Assembly (NCBI RefSeq): GCF_014898055.3 | Contig: NW_023601543.1 | Coordinates: 11,431,314 to 11,495,313 of the forward strand | Direction of reading: 5' to 3' | Length of the DNA: 64,000 bases | Origin: Talpa occidentalis | Lineage: Eukaryota > Chordata > Mammalia > Eulipotyphla > Talpidae | Shown: piece by piece, positions 41,110 through 53,189 of the stretch | Layout of the letters: every line of letters starts with the position of its first letter | Numbering within the stretch: the stretch's first letter is position 1 | The notes under the pieces: model-generated | Seen by the model: only the letters and a program-made list of their open reading frames with translations | Database searches by the model: none | What the model was told of the DNA's origin: nothing | Translations under genes and position numbers: made by a program

Positions 41110-41480
41110 ACATCTTCCCTGTATCAGTTCCCAGGACTGTCCTGTCAAATTAACACAAATGTACTGACTTAGAACAAAAATTTACTCTCTATTCTTTGGG
41201 AGGAAAAAATCAAGGTGTTAACAGGGTCACACTCCTTTCTGGGGCTCTAGATTCCTGGGGGAATCTGCCCTTGCCTCTCTCAGCTCTAGAGGCTCAGGCA
41301 TTCCTTGGCTTGTGACGTCCTCCCTCTAAATCTATGCCCCTTCTTCACACTCTTCTTTCTAGTCTTGGGGCAAGCTTTCAGGTCTGAGAGACCCTGCTTG
41401 GGACCAACTCTGTTTGATTGGACATTTACCCATGAGGGGGTGGGTAACTTTGGGTTTTTTATTGAAAAATTATATCCTTT
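41110..41480. repeat. diverged interspersed repeat, family uncertain
   Basis: Resembles the element at 57164-57523 in its run of 'cccaggactgt', 'aaatttactctct' and 'tggggctctaga', but far more diverged. Confidence 0.3.
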
Positions 41481-43896
41481 TTTTCTCATCTGTCTCTATG
41501 CACACTAATCCCATTAAAGTTCTTTTATGCTAAGAATATGCATTATGTGCATGGATGGCTGGACCCCTTTAGGGCATGCAAGTTTGGGAGTTTCAGGGTG
41601 CCCCTCAGTCTGCATGCTAACACTAGGCGTATGCTTGTTGAATCCTAAGGGATGTGTGTGTGTTCAGCTTTAGTAAATGATGTCAAAGAATGATGGGTTT
41701 TAAAGTTAGAATGGATATTTAAGATCAAGACTAGATGCCTTGCTTAAATAAAAATTAAATGATCCTCAATCCACTTCATTCCAAGTCCACTCTTTCCCCT
41801 GATCCCAGGGGATCAGGCGGATTTCATTGCATGCTATCATTCTGCCTTGAGTACCCCATCAGGGTGCTGGGCCAAAATTGTGCTGCATGGTTTTTGTCAG
41901 ATAACACAAGTGAAAGAGCTTGCTGGCACTCGCCTTGGGGGAGGCAAGAAGCAACCATGTCACCAAGAATGGTAGCTGCAGTTAATTGGCTTCCTCCCTG
42001 CATTTGGGCCTCCTGTTTGCTGCAGGAGTCAGCTGACTCAGGCTCTTTCATCCTCACTCATGTGGGCAGAGCAGTAATGTGTGCCTAGGAAAGAGAGTTA
42101 CAAATGAAGCTTTCGTTTTAAAAAGTCTATATATTTGCAGAAGACAGTCCCATCTGTTGGACCGTGAAAAGTCAAAGGCAACTCAAAGTCAAACAGAAAC
42201 CAAATGAATAAGATAACTCCCCTCCCCCTACTCCCACCCTGCTGTGTTATTTTTTAAAAACCATTTAGTGTAATTAATCCATTGCCTCATAAAGTTGTTT
42301 CACCAGGAACTTCAGTTTCCCCAGGAAGAGATGAAAATAAACTGAACGTTTCATGTCGCTGTTCCCACGATTCTTAAAAAATCGTGTTTGTCTTTAACAG
42401 CATGATATGAAACATCTCTGGTCGATAGACATGTTTTACCTCAGGATAACAGGGCAACAGAATCTACAAGGACACTTTTTATGCACAGTTTAGACATGAA
42501 TTCTTCCTATAGATTACCAGGCATGTTTGACTCCAAACATATTTTCCCACATAATTATTTCTTTTAAATCTCCTAATTATTCCATTCTGTTGAATACCAT
42601 CTGTCCTGCTGAGGGACAATTGTGTCTAAACAAATCAACAGGTTTTGCGTCATTGTCTAAATATGAGAGAGAAACAGCCCCCAAACTCTACTCTGGCACT
42701 TTGGTGGAAATTAACAGAGCTCTAAATCCCACATTGGGAATGCCTCATCTCTAGCTCCCCTGGAAGCTAACTCTCATCACTTGTGGAGCCCAAAACAAAG
42801 CCAAATGAATTTTGGAAAGGTCAGTGGGAAAGGGATTGGGGTGGGACTTTCCCAGAGAATGTTTGAGCCTCTGCTCCATGAGCTGTCTGCTCACGCGGAC
42901 AGTTTGTACTTCTCAGGGAGGGTGGAGGAAAAGAGCAGACACCATTCTCTCTTGGTACCTGGGTCCAGGAGAGACTGGACACCCGGGATTTGCCCAGTTT
43001 GCTTGGGGGCAGCCATCTTGCCCAGGAAACCCCGCGAACAGTGTAGTTATGTCAGGAAACTTGGAGAATGAGCTCAACATCTGTGGGAAGAAAATTGCCG
43101 AGGATTGTCTGCCTTGTGTCTTGTTTTCTAGAGAAGGACTCATGTGTTTCAGATCATGAAATACTGTGCACTGGCAACATGCTTCTCCCTGGAGCCCCTT
43201 CCAGGCACCCCAGAGCTCTGGAGCTTCAGCTAACGGCCTGCAAGCATTGCTGATAGCCCTCTACCTTCCAACAATAATTGACCTCTCCCTTTTTTTATTT
43301 TCCTTTTTCTTGCCTTCTGTCTTGCTCTCACTACTTGTCTCCTCTTCTCCTCCCTGCCCTTCCCCCACAACTTGGTTTTCTCTTTTTATGTTTATTTCTT
43401 CCCTCAAAGATGTGGCCAAGAAACCCCGATGGCTCTCAGAGTTAGAAAGGAGGTCAAGTCCACTGGTGTGAGGATAGCCAGCAGTTCTGAGAAATCAGTA
43501 AGTCCCTGAAGATTCTTTCCCTCCTTCTATGGTTTATATCAGCCTTGCTCTCCCCTACTCATCTGTTACCACATTCCCCTTTTATACATTCTCACTTCTA
43601 AATCAGTTCATGCAAAGACTATAAGCATTTATCTTGAGATAATTAACTGATTTACTTTGAAGCCCAGTCAAAGGGGTCCAGCTTGAAGGAGTAGAGTAGA
43701 TTGTTCTTCAGTCCCCATCTCATTTCCTGTAGACCTAATTGGCTTCTTCAGAGGCCTTGGTGTGTTCAGATTCTACCACCCCCAGCCTGTGGAATGTCAG
43801 GGTGAAGGTAAAGGAGCTCACAATTAAGAGTGTTGGCAATCAGCAGTGTTCCCAATCAGGTGGTGGGAGTATTAGTACATGCACTGACGCGCACGT
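41481..43896. other. intergenic, unique, possible conserved non-coding DNA
   Basis: 2.4 kb without recognisable repeats. 42,240-42,690 is rich in homeobox-like TAATTA/TAAT and forkhead-like 'aaacaaat' words. No gene recognised. Confidence 0.4.
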
Positions 43897-43921
43897 ACAC
43901 ACACACACACACACACACACA
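43897..43921 (+). repeat. (CA)n microsatellite
   Basis: About 12 AC units after 'gcgcacgtac'. Confidence 0.95.
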
Positions 43922-46354
43922 TAGAGACTCTCCCCTGGCCCCTGCCTAGAACCCTAGCAAGTCAATCACAAGAAAATATGTGTGCATAAATGTCAGGAGT
44001 GAATGGACAGGTGACTTGCTTCAGAATTTGCCTGCGGCATCTTTTTCTAACTGCCATCCAGTATTGGACATGGTACTCACACCAGTGGACACCACAGATC
44101 AGTTTGGGATTATGAATGGAGAGAAGGGAGAGCCCCGTGCAAACAAGCAGCTGTCCCTTTGGTTAATTATTGGGATCCACAAGCCCATCCCCATTGCCAG
44201 GGCTCCAGTGTCGAGATGATGAAATAGGTGATTAAGGGACTTGGAGGCCAATCCACACTGCAGCTTTGTCTGGAGTGTTCCAACGACAAGTGTTATTAGT
44301 CCACTAATCATAACATTGCCTGCAGTGGAATTTCCTTGGGAAGGAATGGGGCAGCGCCTCCATGCCAGAGGGCTGCACTGCATGAAAATACTAACACATC
44401 ACAATTGGCTGTTCTGTGGGAAGGCACTTCCAACATCCAATTCAGGAAGTAGGTCACCAGGCTGCTAGATACACTGCTATTTTGATTTACTTCCTTAGAC
44501 TCTTACAGTTTGATACACTTCTCTTTGGTTAGACTGAAACTCCTCTGAGTTAGTGGCTTCTGGAGTGCCACACGGGGCAAGATGAAGCAGGAGATGACAG
44601 CAGAGGTGTGGATTTTCTGTGTGCAGCCTGTAGGGCCCACTTGTTTCTCGGGATCAGACATGATACTCTCCACTTGAGACTCTTTTTGGTGGGGTCTCCA
44701 GGGGTCTCGGACCTGGGCTTTTAGGAGCCTGCAGCTGTGCCTGTGAGACAGCAAATGTTTAGCAAGAGGATGAAGAGATAAAATTGGGTTGGAGAGCACC
44801 AGAGCCTTCTCAGTAATGAGCATAGCAAAGCTTCCATTTTCAAGGTTCTTGGGAGGACAAGATGTACTCATTTGTAGTATCGCACTGCTAGGCCTGTTAA
44901 TACCAGCTGTCGGATTCAGGGACCACCCTGTTGGTGGGGTTAGGGGCCCAGCCAACTCTTTCATTCTATATCTCTGGTCACTTGGGTCTTAAGAAGCAGG
45001 AATGGGGTGGGGGGGGGGTCTGGGCCATGTCACCAAGCAGCTGCTTCCTCTTTCCCAGATCAGTGTAGAGTTCCTCTGATTTTCTTAAATTGAAGCAGTT
45101 GGAGTATCAACAAAGGACATTTGTGGGTCCATTGGTATTTACAAGTTTCACATTGGCCAAAAGCTATTTCTTTCTTTTTTTTTTTAAGATAGACAGATGG
45201 TCTGAAACAGGGGGCTCTGACTGACCACCCTGGCTCCTTTTTTAAGCTTTCCACTACTGGGTAGTTCTAGATTCATAACATCTTTCTGAGTGCCCAGAGA
45301 CATGCTATGTTTTGTTGGGGCATAAACTCTAGGCTCTAGCTCACCTGTCCATAGATGCCATCTCCTAACACAGTCTTCTAAAAGATCAACAGTTGTGCCA
45401 GTGGGGCAAGGGGGCTTCGAGATGCCATGGAAGGGGCTTGTGCTCTCGCTTACTTGCTCTCTCCAACCCCCTCCATTAGCCATGACCTCTCCAGGCAAAA
45501 AGGACAGGAGAATATTGGTGATAAATGCCAGTAGCATATCTTCTGTTTCTTTGGGCTCTGGACTTTAAGAGTTTCACTGCCTTTAAAATTTCTAAGTAAG
45601 CTATTAAACACTATTGCTACCCTTCAGGAGTTTTTGTTTGTTTGCTTTCTAAATCTTTAGTGCAGAGGTGGTCACACTTGAGTAACTGGAGTCGAATTTG
45701 CAGTCACCCCACAACTACCACATGGTTACTGCACATACTGCTGAGAGAAGCCCAAGCTCTGAGTCTACAACAGCCAGAGCTGGCAGTGGAGCAGAGTGGT
45801 TACAGAGGCGCCCACGGAAGCTGGGCTGGGGTTCCTTCCCAACTGGGCTGCTTCCTAGTTCTGGGGTGAGGTGATGGTTCCTGCGCCCCTGCTTGCTACA
45901 CTCCTGCTGAAAACAAGCATTCTCAGTGCGGATGAGCAAGGTTAATGGAGAAATGTAGGTGTTCAGTTGATCCTAGAAATGAGCTGAGTGGGCACTAAAT
46001 ACTGACTTTCCTTGTCAGGAAAAATCACCTCCTGGGCTCTAGAGTCCAGTTTCCTGTTTAATAGCAACCGTGGGGGTTACGAGAGTCACCCCATCTGAGT
46101 CTGTCTATTTTTGAGGCTCCCTTTGGAAGGGCCAGCCCAGGCAGTCCAGGGGGTGGGAGGCGGGGAGGGAGGCAGGCATTATTCTCTGGGTTGCAGCTGT
46201 GGCAGCCAGTACAGTATCCCCCACATGCCAGATGAATCAAGCTGAGGGCCAGATCTGGGCTGTGGGCCAGAGGCTCCCCACCCTGATTTATAGTGTGGAC
46301 AGAGATGTGGGTGTTTTGTGAATATATTTTGATGATGATGAGAGAGAAAGAGAG

Positions 46355-46356
<2 letters not shown>
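43922..46356. other. intergenic, unique
   Basis: No gene recognised. The 153-codon antisense frame at 44503-44964 is the longest non-repetitive frame in the window but lacks any motif, signal or splice evidence. 44,270-44,340 holds 'attagtccactaatcataac', AT-hook/homeobox-like. Confidence 0.45.

Positions 46357-46398
<42 letters not shown>
46357..46398 (+). repeat. (GA)n microsatellite
   Basis: About 21 GA units running directly into the GAA tract. Confidence 0.95.
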
Positions 46399-46400
<2 letters not shown>

Positions 46401-46402
<2 letters not shown>

Positions 46403-46552
46403 AGAAGAAGAAGAAGAAGAAGAAGAAGAAGAAGAAGAAGAAGAAGAAGAAGAAGAAGAAGAAGAAGAAGAAGAAGAAGAAGAAGAAGAAGAAGAAGAAG
46501 AAGAAGAAGAAGAAGAAGAAAAGAAGAAGACGAAGAAGAAGAAGAAAAAAAA
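46401..46552 (+). repeat. (GAA)40 triplet repeat with interrupted tail
   Basis: Forty uninterrupted GAA units (46401-46520), then interrupted GAA with one CGA-type break and an A run. The poly-Glu, poly-Phe and poly-Leu frames across it are artefacts. Confidence 0.95.
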
Positions 46553-49500
46553 GCACCATTCCTAAGAAATGTGCTGAGGGAGGGAGGTTGAGGCCTATCT
46601 GGGAGATTAGAGCTGCCTGCCTGGGAGCAGCAGCAACTCTTTAGAAGGAGGCCCGTGGCAGAGCAGCCTGTGACGGGCAATGCCCCCTGAAACACAGTGA
46701 ATTGTGAATGAGGCCCCTGTCTGCCAGCCATTGGGGGCAGATCAGGCCTCTGTGGGTCCGCAGGTGTGGACTAGGGGACTAAGTCTGCATTTTAACTCCT
46801 GCCGGCCCCCAGGGTAGGGAAAGCAAGCCCTGGGTTTGCTGGGCTCTGGGGAGAACCCCTCCCCACAACTCTCATGCCTTCCCATTGCTAACATTTCTCC
46901 AGAAACCAGCCAGGCTCTGCCTTGGAGGTCAGGTCTAGGTCATTGCCTGTGGGGCTTGGGACAATAGGTTATGGGTGGGAAGGCCACCCTGGATAGAGTT
47001 TTGAAAAAAGCACACCCAGAATTTATTCTCAACCTTCAACACAACACATTTAAGAGGGCTCCCCACTCTGGGGCTGAGGAAACAGGGTGGAAGCAGGAGA
47101 ATGAGTAGGGACTAGGAGGGGGCTCCCTCTGGAATGTTCCCCTCCCAGACAAGGCAGAGCCAGGCACAGCACTCCTGGCTTTACCCATGCGACTCAGGCA
47201 CAGCTGCCTTGGCTGTTGAATCTCACCCGGAAAAGAACATCAGCCAGGCTTCCTAAGACCCATGCAGATATGTGAAGACAAGAGATTTATTTCCCCAAGG
47301 TGAGGTCGCTAGGCAGACCTGGTGTTGGAGGGCACAGTGCAAAACTCACATTGGTCTGCAAACTTCTCCCCCACATCTCAAACACGGAAGGGCAGTGAAC
47401 CCTCTCCTGCCAATAACCTGAAGTATCTGATAAGTACAATCTGTTTGAGGTTGTTTTTAATTTTTTATTTTTTTATTCCCCATTTTATCACCTCTAATTG
47501 CTCCTGGCCTGGGGTCCTCTGTTCTGTCAGGCCTTGGGGAGTCCCCAGCACCCACGCCACACCACCATGCTCATTTTTGCCTTAAACATTGGCTCAATCT
47601 GGATCCATCCTGCCCCCCCACCCCATGAAGATCCCAAACTCCCATGTCATTTCACAGGACCAGGGCTCTGAGGAAACAGCACTAGGAACCTTGCGTCTTG
47701 TTAGTGTTTGGTTCAGGACTTGGGGGCACAGACTTCCTGTGCATACATCTTCACAAACTCCAGATTTGCCTACTAGTCCAGAAGACAAAGAAAATACTGA
47801 TGAAAGCAGTCAAAAGGAGGAAGGACCCTCTCTGTGTGGCTGCTCCTTCAGATCCAGCCCAAGCGAGTTTGGAGAGCTTTCCCTGTGATTTTTAATTTTA
47901 TTTTTGCACATACTCACCTCTTTCATGTGTTCACATCACCAAAGCACAAGTCCCACCCCACCCATGAAGCCAGCCCTGGGTTGCTCTCAGCGCCTCCAGT
48001 GATTTCCTCCACCAGGGGAAGTTTCTCCTACCCGGAGCCCTGGAAGTTCTCTGCTTATATCTGGAAGGAAGTAAGATGCCACGAGTGCAGCTCTGGTCTA
48101 TAGTGCAGGGGAACGATGCCTTTGCAGGATGGTGAGAAGCCCCCTGAGAATGAAATGAAATGGCTCCTTACGCTTCTTTTTTTGAATCTCCCATTTCCTG
48201 CCTCGGAGCTCAACAAAGGACTTGTGTGTGGAGTGTGTGTGTGAGTGTGTGTCCCATGGCAGGAGGAGGCACACAGGATCCTTGTTGTCCATTCACTTTC
48301 CTTGGGAGGAAACAGAAGTGGGTGTCTATTTCTGGCAGTATTAGGGAGCAGCAGTGGGGGCCCCTTCGCTGTCATTCCTTCCCGCTTGCTTCGGCAATTT
48401 GCATCTCTGACTTCTACCTCTTACTTCCCACCAAAAAAAAAAGAATTTTTATTTGATGTTTGGTGATGCTGTACATATTCTTAGTGGATGAGGGAGCCTG
48501 TCTTGGTGGGGGGGGCCTGTCTTGGGATGGGGCCTGTCTTGGGGTGTTGGTGCCTCATTCTTACAAAGGCCAGGGTTGCTCCTTCCTGACAGTCCTGCTT
48601 CTTGATGATCTGGCAAACTCCGGTCACTGCTTTGGATGGTGCATTCTCAGCATTTGAGAGTATCTGCTGGGGCCTGAGCTTCATAAAGCTTGGGTTTCTT
48701 GGAGAGCCTTTTAAAAATGGAGTAAGCATTGTGGGTACATGCCCCTCACATCTGAAGGAACAAACTGTTGGCTGGGGACGTCGGGGGGGCCATTTACAGA
48801 CCAATACACTTGTTATAAATGGTTCTTATTTTGTCATTAAAGTAGATCTGCCAAGTCTGAGACTTGGCAGCCCTTGGCTGGCTATTAGTTCCTTGCTACT
48901 GTGCCGGCTGGGCAGTCATAAAACCGTATCTCTTTGAAAAATGTCCCATGTTGTAGACCAATCTCCTCTGGCCAGATTGGTATGACTTGATGGCCCAGTC
49001 GTGGACTGCTCAGACACTGGGTTTACTTTCTGTCTGGAGCTTTAGGCGGGCTGGAGGGAAGGACATGGGGGCTACATGCAGTGAAGTTGGGGCTGAGACT
49101 CTGACTCCCAGCCCCCACCTCTTTCCTGCTGCAAGTCTAGTTCACATCCTCATTCTGTGCCTCACTCTGTCAAGCCCTGCTAAGGAATTAACCGCCAGCT
49201 GGGAGTTAGTAAGTTAGTAAGAGCCTGGGGCGTAACAGGCATACTTGCATATTAACAAGAGTCTTGAGGAGGCAAAAAGATCCCCAGGATGGAGGTCACA
49301 GCGCTGGGATGAGAACTGAAAGGGTAAATACTTCTTAACTGAGTCTCCTTAGAAGACATGGTGGGCATTTCAGGCATTAGGAGGGAGTCATTGGGAGAAA
49401 CGGGGGGGTAGCGCTTCCCCATGCCCCAGAAATCCTACCAAATAGATGGCACCTGCACCACCATGGCAATGTGGGAGGGAGTGTTTGTGAATTACCAGGT

Positions 49501-49690
49501 GACACATGTGCCTTTGCAAGATTCGGGGCAGGACCCCAGAGTAATTGATACTGGAAGGGTGAAGGCTCTACCCCGTGTTTCCAAAGCTTGAATTGGCTTT
49601 CATTTGGTTTAGGTGTCTCAAAAATAAAGAACCCAACTTGTTGACCCAAGAGTACCAATTTGGTAATCAAATCCAACCATTGCTCATAAT
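46553..49690. other. intergenic, unique, GC-richer
   Basis: About 3 kb without repeats I recognise and with a higher GC share than the rest of the window. Many overlapping 60-110 codon frames on both strands, as expected by chance in GC-richer DNA. No gene supported. Confidence 0.45.
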
Positions 49691-49694
49691 TCAC

Positions 49695-49870
49695 TTTTAA
49701 AAGCAAACATTGAGCATTTAATATGTCCCAGGAACAGTGCTAAGCACTTATGTCACAGATAGGCATGATTGCATGCCCATTTTATAGACCAGTAAACTGA
49801 GACTTGGGCACATTAGTCTGGGTCGCACAGTTCTGAAGTGGTGGCACTAATGAAACACCGAGGAGTCAGG
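49695..49870 (-). repeat. MIR SINE relic
   Basis: 'attgagcatttaatatgtcc', 'cagtgctaagcacttatgtc' and 'accagtaaactgagacttgg' in the antisense MIR order. Confidence 0.8.
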
Positions 49871-50864
49871 CTGCAGGGAACATTCTTTGCCTTTTAGACA
49901 GATGTGTAAAATTAAGGCACGTTTCTTTTTGTAGGCATTCTCTGAAGGGAAACTTGCCCCACCTAGGACAATAGCTCTAGCTCAGTGGGGAGGTTTAGTG
50001 TTAGGATATGGGCATGGGAGCTGTTGACACACAGGAAGCAAGTGAAGCCTGATGGAGAAGAGAGACTAACTTGCTCAAGGCCATACAGTCATCAAGGTCA
50101 GAGCCAAGTCAAGGCAAGAATGCTTCTCCCACAACTCTTTTCAGCTGGGAGGAAAGGCAGGCTCTCAGATGCAATGTCTTCCACCTCCTGCTTCTCAGCC
50201 CCTTCTTTCCTCTAACCTTACAGACAGGAGTTGTCTCCCAGTTAGCAAGTAGCAGTACTGACAGAGGAATCTGTGTTGAATACTACTTCAGAGCTAACAG
50301 AGGGGATTCTGGGATAAACAACAAAACTCCAGGGTTCATAGCACCACATCTAAAGAAGTTTGCTTCCAGACTCCCCAGTAAAAGACTTTGCTTCTCAGAA
50401 GCAGTGCTGTCTGTGAGGGCTTTTTCAAAACAGTAATGATCATTTGACCAAGGCTGGTATTCCCCCAAAGGGTGACATTTGTCTATTGCAAGTGTTCTAC
50501 CTTGTTCCTTTTTCTTCTGCGGAGCCCTCTGGCCCTCATGGTCTTATAGTTTCTCCCTTCTCCGGGTATGATTGCATTTTATGTTGGCTGTCTACATGTG
50601 CACAATAAAACCATCTCTCAGCAAAGAGGATCATAGTGACTTATATGTTGTCTCCTAAGCCTTTATTTCCAGAGATAGGAATCTCGAACCAAAGAACTCA
50701 ATATCTAACAGTGGAATTTCAGGTATCAGCCAGCAAGTGGGAGAGTCAATAAAGGGAAATTGATAGAGGACACCTTTTTGAAAGCCCTCAAGTCCTATCA
50801 GTCATATCATTTAAGATCTAGTATCTATAGCTAGACAAATCTGAGGCTCTTCGAATGTGGTTAA

Positions 50865-51000
50865 GTGGAAAGGGCATGGACTCTGGAGTCAGACTGTCTG
50901 GGGTCACACTCAGCTCTACCACTTACCAGCTGTGGGACTTTGCATAAGTTACCTAAATGTCTCATGCCTCAGTCTCCTCATTTAAAATGCCCACCTACAT
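50865..51000 (+). repeat. MIR SINE relic
   Basis: 'gcatggactctggagtcaga', 'accacttaccagctgtggga' and 'tcagtctcctcatttaaaat' match the sense MIR core. Confidence 0.85.
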
Positions 51001-51081
51001 AGATTTATATTTCTTTATACAGTTGTCTTTTTGATCAGATAAGAAAAAAAGGAGTTGCAAAAATATATGAATATCTTCAAT

Positions 51082-51413
51082 GTGGTACATATATACCATG
51101 GAATATTACTCAGCATTCAAAAAAGATAAACACATGCAATTTGCAGCAACATGGATGGCGCTGGAAGGGATCATGCTCAGCAAAATAAGCCAAAAAGAAA
51201 AAGAAAAATACCGGATGGTCTCACTCATAGCAGGAATCTAGAAAACTTAAATAAGGGACCAGGAAAACGAATAACTATAAGAAAGTGAAAATCAAAATCA
51301 ACAAAAACTATGAACCAGAGACACTTTTAGGGGGCGGGGGCGGGAGGGGAGGGATTGGGGTCAGAATGGGGGGGCTGCAATTGTATGGGGAATATAACAA
51401 TAAAATTTATATA
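51082..51413 (+). mobile_element. young 5'-truncated L1 insertion
   Basis: Starts inside the ORF2 end/3'UTR ('gtggtacatatataccatgg'), passes a G-rich tract (51331-51354) and ends 'aataaaatttatat'. It has a perfect 23-base target-site duplication at 51059-51081 and 51414-51436, so the insertion is comparatively recent. Confidence 0.93.
51331..51354 (+). other. G-rich tract, G-quadruplex candidate
   Basis: Four or more runs of G separated by single bases (gggggcgggggcgggagggg). Such tracts are usual in L1 3'UTRs. Confidence 0.6.
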
Positions 51414-51479
51414 AAAAATATATGAATATCTTCAATATTTAAATATAAATATTACATTTAATGGTGCTCTTTTTTTCTT

Positions 51480-52520
51480 TACTTCTTCATTACTCTCTAG
51501 GGTCCTTTCATTCAGCCTGCAGGACTTCCTTGACATTCTTGTAGGGAAATTTCCTAACAACAAACTCACTTTCTGATTATTTTGGAATGTGTTCATTTCT
51601 CCATTTTAAAGGATAGTTTTTCTGGATATTCAATTCCTGGTTGACAGTTTTGCCTCTCAGCACTTTGAATATGTCTTTTCCACTGCTTTCTTTGCCTTGC
51701 CAGTTTCTGATGAGAGACCAACTGTTAATCTGATTGAGGATCAATTTTATGGAACCAGTCACTTCTGCTGCTTTCAAGATTCTTTTATTACCTTTGTCTT
51801 CAAGAGTTTATTTGTGATGTATTTTGGTGTGGATCTTCTTAAATTTATACCAGTTGAAATTAGGTGTAGATTAGGTGTTGATGTGTAGATTAGGGTTTTC
51901 ATCAGATTTGGGAAGTTGTTAGCTACTATTTCTTCAAATATTCTTTCTTTCCACTTCTTCTGAAATTCCCATTACATGTGTGTTGGTATATTAGATGGTG
52001 ACTCACACAGGTCTCTGAGGCTTTGATAATTTTTCTCCATTCTGTTTCTATTTCTCACAGTGGATATCAATATCTTCAAATTTGCTGATTCTTCATCCTG
52101 TTTAAATACGCTATTGAACTTCTGTAGTAAATTTTTCATTTCAGTTATTGTAATTTTAACTGTAAAATTTCCATTTGTTCTTTTAAAACATTTTCTATCT
52201 CTTTATTGATATTCTCTATTTATTCAGACATCATTCCCAAAACTTCCCTTCATTCTTTAGCTGTTTAGCTAGCATTTTGTTAGTTCTTTGAACATATTTT
52301 AGATAGCTGATTTAAATCTTTGTCTAGAAGTCCAATATCTGGATTTTCTCAGGGACAATTTTGATTGATTTTCTTTTCCTGGGTATGAACTGATTTTTTG
52401 CAGGTCTCATAATTTTCTGTTGAAACCTGGACATTTTGAACATTATAGTATGGTAATTCTGGAAATCTGCTTCTTCCTCCTCCCCAGGGTTTGTTGTTAT
52501 TTGTTGTAACTGTTGTTTGT
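51480..52520 (-). mobile_element. old L1 (L1M-type) internal fragment, antisense
   Basis: 'gtttctgatgagagaccaac', 'tttcttcaaatattctttct', 'atttttcatttcagttattg' and 'ctggacattttgaacattat' follow a well-known old L1 segment in order. No frame intact. Confidence 0.7.
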
Positions 52521-52792
52521 TAAGCAAATTTTTCTATTTAAACTTCCACCAGAACTGGTTGGAAGTTAGTTTACACAGTATAACTCAACTCCCCCTTCAG
52601 TTTGCTTTGGGTACTTCACAACTCTTTCGATGAAACTAGAGGTCAGTCATTGGGAGAAGCACGTTATAAATATTAAACTTATCTGATGCTTTTTGGATCT
52701 CTAGTCAAGTAACTTACACATTATGAAGCCAATCAGCATTCATTATCTGCCTTCATGTCAGAAAGAGAAAAAAATTATGAGAGAGTGAAAAG

Positions 52793-53180
52793 AGGGTGGA
52801 GCTAAACAGAAGAGAAGAAGCTGCAGAGGAGACTGAGGAAGGAAGGAACCAGGATGGAGCCAGAAGGAGCCCTAGAGGAGGCACACGGAGAAGAGAGACA
52901 TGTGAAGAAACTGTGCTTGCCTTTTGGTCCTGAAACAGATGTGGCAGCTTCCTGCCTGCCTGCCTGTGACCTGTACCATGCCTGGACTTCTCTGCACTGA
53001 CCTCCTTCAGCGAAGGCCGCTCTCCTCAAGACTGCTGGCCTGCAACCATGCAGGCCTCTCTCAGCAAACCTGTCCCTTTCGGGGCAGCTCTTCCTGCCCG
53101 CTCATGTCTATGCAAGTGTCTTTTACTCTTCTGTCTCTTTCCCTAATAAAACTGCCCTTTAAATATAAAAAAAAATAATA
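52793..53180 (+). mobile_element. poly(A)-tailed retrocopy of unknown RNA (candidate)
   Basis: Ends 'ccctaataaaactgcccttt', AATAAA at 53145-53150, then about 17 bases on an A9 run. Flanks aaaaattatgagagagt (about 52770-52786) and aaaaataataagagagt (about 53170-53186) look like a target-site duplication with mismatches. GC-rich body unlike its surroundings; source RNA not recognised. It could instead be a solo-LTR-derived transcript. Confidence 0.4.
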
Positions 53181-53189
53181 AGAGAGTAA

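Noticed and set aside
44503..44964. 153-codon antisense open frame, longest non-repetitive frame in the window
   Set aside because: No recognisable domain, signal, promoter or splice context; a frame this long is expected once by chance in 64 kb of moderately GC-rich DNA.
46179..46731. Poly-Phe, poly-Leu and poly-Glu frames of 90-147 codons
   Set aside because: They are translations of the (GA)n/(GAA)n tract.
47589..47888. 99-codon frame with a Ser/Glu-rich part
   Set aside because: Competing frames on both strands in the same interval and no family resemblance.
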